From: a virus
Virus record (IMG/VR): IMGVR_UViG_3300031669_000012
Span: 1 to 64,000 of that record
DNA: 64,000 nt
Reading direction: 5' to 3' (one strand)
In this document: positions 41,395 through 50,352 of the stretch, one piece after another
Layout of the letters: every line of letters begins with the position of its first letter
Position numbering within the stretch: position 1 is the first letter of the stretch
Translations under genes and position numbers: made by a program
The notes under the pieces: generated by a model
What the model was told of the DNA's origin: nothing
The model's database searches: none
The model's input: the letters and a program-made list of their open reading frames with translations, nothing else

Positions 41395-44025
41395 ATGCAA
41401 TTTGGTAATTTAAGTTATAGTCAAGGAAGTCCGGTTGATCCCGGACTTCCTATTGAAGATATAAAGGCAGTATCATTAGAATTAACCAATCGGTATAATG
41501 CTAATAGAGATGCTGCTAATAAACTTCTGACTGAAGCCTCGTCTATTCCTTACATTTCATCTTCTACAAATGATGCAGCAATAGTTGCAAGTAGTGTTGA
41601 AAAAGTTAAAGGAAATATTAATCAAATGGTGGAAAATCAAGATTTCCATAGGTCTGCTGATACTATCAATTCAATGGTTTCTAGTCTACAAAGTAATAAT
41701 GGTTTAAAAGCTGTTATGACAAGTTACAAAACCATGCAGGATGATTTTGCAGATATAGATAAAGCTAAAGGTTTTAGTAATGAACAAAAACAAATACTTA
41801 AAGCAAGACAGGTAGCAAATTATAAAGGAGTTGAATACGATCCTTCTGAGAACATTGCTAAAGGTGGTTATCAGAAATATGGAATTGAAGATGCTCCAGA
41901 TTTAGATCAGATTAATAAGGTTATGTCTATGTTTAAAGCTGATAAATCAGTTGTAAATAGTGGATGGAAAGGTCTAGATGTTAATAAAGTAGACGAAATG
42001 ACGAATATGAAAGGTCTTAAAGAGTATATTCAAAATGTAGAAACTACTAAAGAATCTGTTAGTGAGCAAGATGTTCGCAAAGCAGTTTTAAATTATCTTC
42101 AAAATAGCCCTGCATACAAATCTTATTATAATACTTTAGGAGATATTGAAGTTTATAAAATGCAAAAAGCATTAGGGACAGAAGATTTAAATAATCCACA
42201 AGCAACAACTGCTATACTAGGAACAATTAAGACATATGCGTCTAAAGTTGATCCTATGATTATTTTGAATCAAATGGGTGTAAATATAAAAGAATTTAAT
42301 AAACTTCCAGATGCTGATAAAAATCCAAATGCTCCTCAAACAAAACAATCAGTTTACGCTGCAGCTGTAGATTTATTTACACAACAAATGTATTCTCAGA
42401 ATCAACAACTTGGAGGAGATAATACAACAATGTTAAAAGAGATGACTGCATATAGTGAAGCAGATAAGATTGCAAATCTTTATTCAAATGTTGTTGGCTA
42501 TACAAGTATAGCTCAAAAATACGATTTGAAAAGTAATACTCTTTGGGGGAAAAGGTATGATGAAAATTCAAAAAGAATGCCTTTTTCTGTAAGTGGAACA
42601 AATTTAGATATTGGTGATTATAGTGACTTGAATAAAGCTTATAAACAAAATCTTTCTGATATGCAAACTTTTGATAGACAATTGAAAAATTTAAAAGCAG
42701 GAAATGATTCAATATTAAACAATTTAAAAGCAGCTTTAGATAATGCAAAACTTTCTGGGGATGTAAATAAGATAGAAGATTTAAAAAAACAATATGATAA
42801 TCAAGCAGAAGTTGTTAAAAGAAATATAAAAGATTTGGAAGCAAAAAAAGCAGCAATAGAATCACAAAAAGCAACTTTTGAGGCTATGCGTAATAATGCT
42901 ATGAATCAATTAAATTTAAATGTTCCAACTCAAAAAGGAACAGCTAATGTTGCAATAACAAATGAAGCTGTATTATCAAATGATAAACTTATAAAAGCCT
43001 TCGGTGAAAATCCAGCATTCGACAATTTAGAAGTTGTTAAAAAAGCATCAGAAGTTATGGAAAATGCTTTAAGTAAAGATTTACCATATAGTGATATAAA
43101 AGCTGAACTTGATAGTATAGTTTCAACAAATATGTCTAATCTTCCAATTATATATCGAGCAAGTTTTCCACATCTTATCGAACAAGCATATAATAAAATG
43201 GTTCAAAACAAACAAAATAATATAGATTCAAAAATTGAAGATTTTCAAGGAAGTGGAGGAAAATTATCTGTTCCTATTCAATTAATGTCAATGCAAGGAA
43301 ATCCTGTTTACGATAGTTATACAGATGGAATTGCTAATTCTTTAAGCACAGGACAACCTTGGAAGATATTAGGAAATAATGATTATCAAATGGCAAATGA
43401 TGAAGATTTTATTGATGAAGTTCTAAAAAAATCTTCAAGTAGAAAAGTTATGTTAGCTAGAACAACTAATAATCCAGATGGTAATGTTATGGCAAATGTT
43501 ACATACTATGATAAAGATAATAAACCTATCACAACTGTAATGGTAGAAGTTCCTAATTCAGAATCTATGAATACAGGAATGACTAAAGCATTGCTGACAG
43601 AAACAATGAACAATGCTTTTTATGCTCCAGGAGGAGATCTTGAATCAGTAGGTGATGGAACAAGAAATGTTTTAACTGCAACACAAGTAGCATCAATGGT
43701 TTATTATGATCCATCTGATGTAAAGAATGCAAATGGTGGTAAAACTCCAGCTGGAACACTTGGAGAATTGTTTACAAAAATAGATAATTCAACTGGTGTA
43801 ATAGATAAAGACATTATCATAAATGAAACAGATGGAAAAGCTACTCACTTAAAAATTCATGTGGATGCCGATGGAGCTACAGCTACATTATCTGGAGGTA
43901 AATATGGAAATCATATGGAATTAAAACCTTTCAATAAAGATAAACACGAATTTGCAACAGTTGGTGATATGATGCCTGTATTATATAATACCTTAATCTA
44001 CAAATATGCCGATAACCAACAATAA
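41395..44025 (+). CDS. Virion cargo protein, 876 aa
   Basis: An 876-residue, largely helical protein with coiled-coil stretches (about 400-500, e.g. LKNLKAGNDSILNNLKAALD and DLEAKKAAIESQKATFEAMR). No membrane segment or enzyme motif is recognised. Starting 12 bp after the first cargo gene and overlapping the third by 20 bp, it is almost certainly co-translated with them. In crAss-like virions, long helical proteins fill the capsid and tail and are ejected during infection. The short hydrophilic repeats fit such a role. Confidence 0.6.
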   Translation: MQFGNLSYSQGSPVDPGLPIEDIKAVSLELTNRYNANRDAANKLLTEASSIPYISSSTNDAAIVASSVEKVKGNINQMVENQDFHRSADTINSMVSSLQSNNGLKAVMTSYKTMQDDFADIDKAKGFSNEQKQILKARQVANYKGVEYDPSENIAKGGYQKYGIEDAPDLDQINKVMSMFKADKSVVNSGWKGLDVNKVDEMTNMKGLKEYIQNVETTKESVSEQDVRKAVLNYLQNSPAYKSYYNTLGDIEVYKMQKALGTEDLNNPQATTAILGTIKTYASKVDPMIILNQMGVNIKEFNKLPDADKNPNAPQTKQSVYAAAVDLFTQQMYSQNQQLGGDNTTMLKEMTAYSEADKIANLYSNVVGYTSIAQKYDLKSNTLWGKRYDENSKRMPFSVSGTNLDIGDYSDLNKAYKQNLSDMQTFDRQLKNLKAGNDSILNNLKAALDNAKLSGDVNKIEDLKKQYDNQAEVVKRNIKDLEAKKAAIESQKATFEAMRNNAMNQLNLNVPTQKGTANVAITNEAVLSNDKLIKAFGENPAFDNLEVVKKASEVMENALSKDLPYSDIKAELDSIVSTNMSNLPIIYRASFPHLIEQAYNKMVQNKQNNIDSKIEDFQGSGGKLSVPIQLMSMQGNPVYDSYTDGIANSLSTGQPWKILGNNDYQMANDEDFIDEVLKKSSSRKVMLARTTNNPDGNVMANVTYYDKDNKPITTVMVEVPNSESMNTGMTKALLTETMNNAFYAPGGDLESVGDGTRNVLTATQVASMVYYDPSDVKNANGGKTPAGTLGELFTKIDNSTGVIDKDIIINETDGKATHLKIHVDADGATATLSGGKYGNHMELKPFNKDKHEFATVGDMMPVLYNTLIYKYADNQQ

Positions 44026-47000
44026 TAAAGCTAATATGAATGTTCCTAATTTAGGTGCAAATGTTCCTCAAGGAGTAAAAGCTGGTTTTGCAATTGGAAA
44101 CAATGATAGCAAACAAGCTACTACTGCTGGAATGGAACTTCTTGCACCTCAACCATATCAGGTAAAAGATTTTAGGAATTATTTTGACAATACCACTCCC
44201 ATTAATTTCTTTAATCCAGATTTAATGGAGGAGGCTAGAGCTAGAAATCAAAATGGTTGGGCTTTAGCAGGTAATAGTTTAGCACAAACAATTGGGAATG
44301 ATATTATAGGTGGGACAGTTAGTGGATTTGGAACACTTCTTGATCCTAGAGCATGGCTAACATTTTTTCAAAGTGGTAGTAAAGCTTTTGAAGGGAATGC
44401 TTTAACTGAATTAGGCAGTTGGATTCAGAATGAAACTAACAATGCTTTCCCAATATACCAAACTCAAAAAACTCAACAAGGCTTTGCACCTGGTGATAAA
44501 ACATGGTGGGCATCTATGTTTCCTACTGTTGCATCTACTGCAAGTGCTCTTATACCAACAATGGCTGTTACTAAATTTGCAAAATATCTTGGTGAAGCTG
44601 TTGGTTTAGCTGAAAAGTTTTCTGCAACTGGGAAACTTGCTTCAGAAATTATTGCAAATGCGGTTATGTCTAGGCACATTGATGGATTTCAATCTGCTAC
44701 TCAGACATTTCAACAGCAGTATCAAAAATATAAGAACCTTGGATATACAGATGAAAAAGCTAAAGAAGCAGCAGGAGATGAAGCTTCAAGTGCATATAGA
44801 TATAGTTGGTTAAATCTAGGTTTCGATATCATACAATGGAAGTATTTACTTGGATCTAAAGGTATACTTGCAGGCAAAATAGATAAAGCTACTGCTGAAG
44901 CAATGCTTGAAAAGAAATTGATTACTCCTTCAGGACTTTCAAAAATACTAGTCAATTCTGAAAAAGCTCCTTCTCTTACAACAACTTTAATAGCAGAAGG
45001 TTTGAGTGAAGGTTTTGATGAATCTACAATGGACTTCTTTCAAAAGGAAGGAATTAGATCAAGTCATGTAATTAAAAAAGATGGTCAGGATGATAATTCT
45101 ACTATGCCTGAAAGATTCTTACATCACATGCTTACTGATAGAAGCACATGGGATAGTTTCTTTTGGGGTGCATTCGGTGGTCTATTTATGACAGGTATGC
45201 ACAAAGTAGGAGATCATTTTCTTAATGGCAATGAAGAAGATCAAAAGAATAAAAGATTGGCATTAATAATGGATAGAGCTGCTAACATCAGAAGTAATGC
45301 TTCTACACTAAGTCAATATATTAAAAATGGAGATACTATAAACGGAGAAGTTGGAGTTGCAAATATAGTATCAAGTATTTTAGAAAATTCAATTCAAGAT
45401 GGTGGTCAACATGCTTACAATGAGATGTTGAAACATATGGCAAATCTTACTCCCGAAGAAGCTGCAGAATTAGGTGCTACACCTGAAGAAATAGCAGGAG
45501 CAAAATTAATACATCCTGAATTTGAAAAAGCTGCTAAAATATATGATGCATTTCATGGTAAAAATTATGGTGAAGGAGATAGAGGTAATCTAGTTACAGG
45601 ATTAAATGTTGCTAGATTATCTTATTTTAGTAATAAACTCGGAGAGATAATTAATAGAATTAAAGATGATGGTTCTAGACAAGTAGAACTACAAAACTTA
45701 AAAGCCAAATTCAATCTTCCAGATGACTTTGATGTTGCAGCATTAGCTGATTTAAACAGTCCTAATCATAAAGAAGAATTAATGAAGGCTTTTGGTGATG
45801 TTTATAAGTCTAGTTATATAGATGGAATTACTCAAAGAAATAATATTCAAAGTCATATTGATGAACAAGAGAGTCATATAAAGATGTTAAAAGCAATGCA
45901 TGAAATTGCACTGCATAATGAAGAAGGCGCAAAAGATGATATTGCTAAAGAAGAACTTAAACGTAGAAGAAAAGCTGTTGAGACGGATATAAAACAAAAG
46001 ACTGATTTAGTATCTAAATATACTGATAAATTAAATGAAACTAATAAAGGTTTAGATGAGATTTCAAAATCTATTCCTAAAGAAGAACTTGAGAAATTAG
46101 AAAATCTATCTCAAGCTGTAGATATGAATGAACAAAATACTGGAAATAGAACTCGAATCCATCTTGAGAATTTAAAAGCTCAGACAGATGAAGAGTTGAA
46201 TGGATGGTTGGATAAAGATAAACGTAAAACAAAATTAAAAGATATATTTGATGAAATAGATACTAAAGCAGCACAAGAAGAAAAAGATATTAAAGAAAAA
46301 ATATCTAAAGCTTCTCCTGAAGAATTAACTGCATTTAAATCTCAAAATAATGGCAAATATGATCCAGATGTAAGAGCACGTGAAAAAGCATTAGAAGAAC
46401 TTGAAAAGAATAGAACTGAGAAATTATCTCAATTAAATGATAGAGTTGATGCATTGGATTTATCTAAAATGAATATTAGTGATTCTAGTAAATTAGCAGA
46501 AGCTCAAGAAGAAGTTAAAAAGAATCTTAAAGATACTATGTTGTATAATATAGATTCAAATATAACTGATAAGTTTTTTAATAATGCTGTAACAAAAGAA
46601 ACAAGACTTGTTGAAGAAAAATATAATAAACCTGAGAAATCTACAAATCAATCAGAAGAAATTATAACAAAAACTAAAACTTCTAAAAAAAGTATAAAAG
46701 CTATAATTGAAGAACTTAAAGAAGATCCTTCTAAATTTAATAGAGAATTAGAACGTTATACTAAGATTGTAGATTACGTTAATGATGCAATGAAATCTCC
46801 TACTATTCCAGCTGAAGAAAAACAACTGCTGCAAGAAGTAATGAATAGATTGAATCAAATTAAAGAAGATATGGAGCAAGTATCTAATTTAATTCAACGT
46901 AATGATATGTCTCCAGAAGAGGAAAAGTTTATAGCAAAAACAATATCCTTTAATAACAAATATTCTAAGATACTAAATGATTCAGTTAGTATTACAGAAA

Positions 47001-50000
47001 CTCCTGGTTCAGGAGCAATCATGACTAAGATTGCAAAAGATACAATATTTCTTTTAGATCTTGCTAACACTGCATTGAAAACATTTAGAAGCACGTCTGA
47101 AATAGAAGTTATAAATGTTGATTCTGAAGAACAAGCTTTATTAAACGATTTGATAAATGCATTTCAACCTTTTCTTGAAAAACCTTCATTGGATATTGAA
47201 GACAAAGACCTTCAAGAATGGAAAAACGATGTTACTACAAATATAGAAAAATCTTTAAAGATTATACAATCTGCCATAAAATATATTGAATATCTTACAA
47301 AGAGTCCTATTAAAACTTTAACATATGATGATGTTCTTCAGTTAGTATATAACACTGTTCCAACAGATCAATTTCTAAATATAGCTAAAGCATTAAAACA
47401 AGTTTTCAATATTATTGAAACTTCTAAATCAAATACTCAATTATTTAAAACTCTTCCAAACGAGTTTAATAAAATCAATACTGAGGTAAAATATAATGTT
47501 GATGATAATGATTTTATAAATACATGGAAAGATAAGAATGTTTATAAAGATACTCCTCAAGATATTGATTTTAGGGTTGAACATAAAAATGGAATGTCTG
47601 TATATTTGCATGATTTGAAGATACTAGATATTCCAGAAAATGGTCAAGTATCCGAAGAAGTTGCTAAACTATTATCAGAGTTTTATAGTTTGGTTGAAGG
47701 AAGTGAATTAACATTGCAAATTGATAAAAATCATAAGGACGATAGATACACAGATAATGAAGCACGAAATGCTGATCCTACAAAAGTTCCAATTTCGATT
47801 ATAACCAAAGGTGGAATTAGAATTGGATTTACAAATGAACAATATACTACTCATAGAAATATAAGTTATTTCAAAGAAAGTAAGAAAGGTAAAAAAACTG
47901 TAATGACATATCATTCTTTCATAGATGATCTAACAAATAAAGATTATGAATTGCTTGCTAATGATTCAGTTATGGCATTACTAAAAGATGTTTGGAGAAA
48001 AGAAGATTATACTAATTATAATAAGTTATCTGAAAGCAACGCTTTGAAGCAATTAATTCGTAAGATGGTTTATACAAATAGAATTGATGATAATAAAGAA
48101 GTTACAGATGAGCAAGTTAGACATGTAATATCTGCAATATTTTATAGAGTTAGTAATAGAGTTATTCAAGCATATCCTCCAACTCCTAAAATGCTTCAAG
48201 AGAAGTATAATGCTTTAAACATTAGAATGAAACAAGATTTTCAATTAGTTAAAGAACTTAGAGAGAATTTTGCTAACAATGGAATTGAATCAATGCCTGT
48301 AAAGGTTACAAATGTATCAACAGGACAACTTAAGTTTGGAAATGAATTTAAAAATATTACAGAACAAATTAAACCAATCAATGGTAAAATAACAATTGCA
48401 CTTAGAGATAAAACTAGAAATGGTAATCCTAATCAATTGTTCTTAGGTGGCATGGCTAATGAAGGAAGTCCTTTTACAGAAAATAGACCTATTAAAATTG
48501 CAAATCAAAAGACAATTGAAATGGATAGTGGGTCTAAAATATCTACACACGCAGTAGCATTTGCAATTCTTGAAGCAAATAAAGGGTCTTATTATGCACA
48601 TCCTATTTATCAATCAACTTTAAATAACAGTCAACATACTAAAGATAAAGATTATTCAAAAAAACTTATCAAGTATGTTTCTAAAAATATAGTAGAACTG
48701 CTTAATAGCAATGATACAGAAACTAGGAATAAGATTTGGGGTCAACTAGGAAAATATATTAGACTTTCAAATACTAGAAGTGCTACTGATTTTTCATTTG
48801 CATTCTTTTATAAACCTAAAAATACTGGAAAATCAAATTTAGTATTCAAAACAGTTGAGAATGTAGGTGGACAATATCTGACTACATTTTATAAAATTGA
48901 GAATAATAATGATGGAACATACAATGTATCTTCTACAAATGCTTTAAATGCATTAGGAAAACCTAAGTTTCGTAGTGATAGGTTTAAAGTTGTAAATGAA
49001 TCGGAACTACAATCTGAAATTACAGATCCTGTTTCTAAATTACAAAGGTATGTAGGATTTCATAAAGTTAAAGATCAAGTAGGTGTTTCACTAAATCCTG
49101 CAGAAGAATTTGTTGATGATGTGACTAACACAAAATATACAGCTACAAAAGATTATACAGCATATGAAAGATTTGTTTTAAATACTGGGGCTTATAATAC
49201 GAATCTAAAAGCTATTAAACAAGGCACAAATGTAATTACATCCTTCTTCCCTAACGGCTCACCTAGTGCTACTTTATTTGTAGAAACAAGTAAAACTACT
49301 CCAATTGTAGAAGATAGAATGCCATCGGATAGGACTACAACTAAACCAGTAATTGAACCAGAACAAATCGTAAAAGAAACTAAGAAAGCTCCCGAAATTA
49401 AATCTATGTCATTTGATGAATTTATATCAAGTCATAGTGATAGTGTTAAATTTGACAATCTAGCGTTCTTAAAAGATACGTTAAAAGCTTTAGGAATTGA
49501 TCTTAAGGTTGATTTGAGAATAGGTGAAGAAAAGCAAGGAGATAATAGTTCAGTTCAAGCAAGTTATGCAAATGGTAAGATTTCAATATTTTCTTCATTT
49601 GTTTCTCTAGTTAAGAATGGAGAAGTTGTTTCAAAAACTCCTGAAGAAAGAGGATTGATAATAGCACATGAAATATTGCATAGTATTATAAATGAAAAGC
49701 TTAAAGCTATGACTCCTGAACAGAGAGTTAAATATAAAGAAGATGTTGAAACATATCTTAAAGATTTAGAATCAAAACTAGAGAATCCTGCATTGGCAGA
49801 AGGTGATAAAGAACTTATAAAAAAATATATTGCTATATCTAGAACTGACAGTGATGAAGCATTTACATATGCTTTTGCAAATCGAAATGTAGCAAACATT
49901 CTTAATAAAATTGAAGGAGCAACTATTGAAAATAAGAAAACAAACTTCTTATTGAAATTAATAAATGTAGTATTGAATGCAATGGGAATAAACAAGAATA

Positions 50001-50260
50001 GTGAACTAATGACAGTTTACAACATTGCAAATAAATACTTTAATATGGAACAACAAGGAGAAGAAATTAAAACAACTACTCCAGAAGAAGTTGCACCAGT
50101 AGAACAATCTACTAAAAAGGTCTTTAAAAAACGAAATAAAGATGCAACTGATGGTAAGATAAATATTGATCCTAATAAGTATTCTAGTGATATAGACTAC
50201 AATAATTTGGCCGAATTGGTTACAAACTATACCACTGAAAATGGTTTGCATTTATGTTAA
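44006..50260 (+). CDS. Large virion cargo protein with zincin-like HExxH domain, 2084 aa
   Basis: A 2084-residue protein. The first 350 residues contain hydrophobic helices (PTVASTASALIPTMAVTKFA; WLTFFQSGSKAF) that could insert in the host envelope during ejection. The centre is charged and coiled-coil-rich. Near the C-terminus is H1888-E-I-L-H1892 in the context L-I-I-A-H-E-I-L-H-S-I-I, followed about 50 residues later by S-D-E-A-F-T-Y-A. This matches zincin-like proteases of the kind found in large phage proteins, where a later Glu is the third metal ligand. It may cut itself or other cargo during maturation or ejection. Its start overlaps the previous gene by 20 bp. Confidence 0.72.
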   Translation: MPITNNNKANMNVPNLGANVPQGVKAGFAIGNNDSKQATTAGMELLAPQPYQVKDFRNYFDNTTPINFFNPDLMEEARARNQNGWALAGNSLAQTIGNDIIGGTVSGFGTLLDPRAWLTFFQSGSKAFEGNALTELGSWIQNETNNAFPIYQTQKTQQGFAPGDKTWWASMFPTVASTASALIPTMAVTKFAKYLGEAVGLAEKFSATGKLASEIIANAVMSRHIDGFQSATQTFQQQYQKYKNLGYTDEKAKEAAGDEASSAYRYSWLNLGFDIIQWKYLLGSKGILAGKIDKATAEAMLEKKLITPSGLSKILVNSEKAPSLTTTLIAEGLSEGFDESTMDFFQKEGIRSSHVIKKDGQDDNSTMPERFLHHMLTDRSTWDSFFWGAFGGLFMTGMHKVGDHFLNGNEEDQKNKRLALIMDRAANIRSNASTLSQYIKNGDTINGEVGVANIVSSILENSIQDGGQHAYNEMLKHMANLTPEEAAELGATPEEIAGAKLIHPEFEKAAKIYDAFHGKNYGEGDRGNLVTGLNVARLSYFSNKLGEIINRIKDDGSRQVELQNLKAKFNLPDDFDVAALADLNSPNHKEELMKAFGDVYKSSYIDGITQRNNIQSHIDEQESHIKMLKAMHEIALHNEEGAKDDIAKEELKRRRKAVETDIKQKTDLVSKYTDKLNETNKGLDEISKSIPKEELEKLENLSQAVDMNEQNTGNRTRIHLENLKAQTDEELNGWLDKDKRKTKLKDIFDEIDTKAAQEEKDIKEKISKASPEELTAFKSQNNGKYDPDVRAREKALEELEKNRTEKLSQLNDRVDALDLSKMNISDSSKLAEAQEEVKKNLKDTMLYNIDSNITDKFFNNAVTKETRLVEEKYNKPEKSTNQSEEIITKTKTSKKSIKAIIEELKEDPSKFNRELERYTKIVDYVNDAMKSPTIPAEEKQLLQEVMNRLNQIKEDMEQVSNLIQRNDMSPEEEKFIAKTISFNNKYSKILNDSVSITETPGSGAIMTKIAKDTIFLLDLANTALKTFRSTSEIEVINVDSEEQALLNDLINAFQPFLEKPSLDIEDKDLQEWKNDVTTNIEKSLKIIQSAIKYIEYLTKSPIKTLTYDDVLQLVYNTVPTDQFLNIAKALKQVFNIIETSKSNTQLFKTLPNEFNKINTEVKYNVDDNDFINTWKDKNVYKDTPQDIDFRVEHKNGMSVYLHDLKILDIPENGQVSEEVAKLLSEFYSLVEGSELTLQIDKNHKDDRYTDNEARNADPTKVPISIITKGGIRIGFTNEQYTTHRNISYFKESKKGKKTVMTYHSFIDDLTNKDYELLANDSVMALLKDVWRKEDYTNYNKLSESNALKQLIRKMVYTNRIDDNKEVTDEQVRHVISAIFYRVSNRVIQAYPPTPKMLQEKYNALNIRMKQDFQLVKELRENFANNGIESMPVKVTNVSTGQLKFGNEFKNITEQIKPINGKITIALRDKTRNGNPNQLFLGGMANEGSPFTENRPIKIANQKTIEMDSGSKISTHAVAFAILEANKGSYYAHPIYQSTLNNSQHTKDKDYSKKLIKYVSKNIVELLNSNDTETRNKIWGQLGKYIRLSNTRSATDFSFAFFYKPKNTGKSNLVFKTVENVGGQYLTTFYKIENNNDGTYNVSSTNALNALGKPKFRSDRFKVVNESELQSEITDPVSKLQRYVGFHKVKDQVGVSLNPAEEFVDDVTNTKYTATKDYTAYERFVLNTGAYNTNLKAIKQGTNVITSFFPNGSPSATLFVETSKTTPIVEDRMPSDRTTTKPVIEPEQIVKETKKAPEIKSMSFDEFISSHSDSVKFDNLAFLKDTLKALGIDLKVDLRIGEEKQGDNSSVQASYANGKISIFSSFVSLVKNGEVVSKTPEERGLIIAHEILHSIINEKLKAMTPEQRVKYKEDVETYLKDLESKLENPALAEGDKELIKKYIAISRTDSDEAFTYAFANRNVANILNKIEGATIENKKTNFLLKLINVVLNAMGINKNSELMTVYNIANKYFNMEQQGEEIKTTTPEEVAPVEQSTKKVFKKRNKDATDGKINIDPNKYSSDIDYNNLAELVTNYTTENGLHLC

Positions 50261-50352
50261 GGAGTAGGGCAAAACCGCCCTATTCTTTACATATCTCAAA
50301 CCAGCCTTTGTAGTTATACCTTTTTAAATTTTAATTCAAACAATCGAAGCAA
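50261..50352 (+). terminator. Hairpin directly after the 2084-aa gene; possible weak terminator
   Basis: The stop at 50258-50260 is followed by an 8-bp stem with one G-U (50263-50270 with 50277-50284, 6-base loop). The T-run after it is short and broken (CTTTAC), so efficient termination is doubtful; it may act as a processing or 3' stabilising site. The rest of this 92-bp gap is AT-rich and leads to the giant gene's ATG at 50353. No clear promoter was seen. Confidence 0.5.
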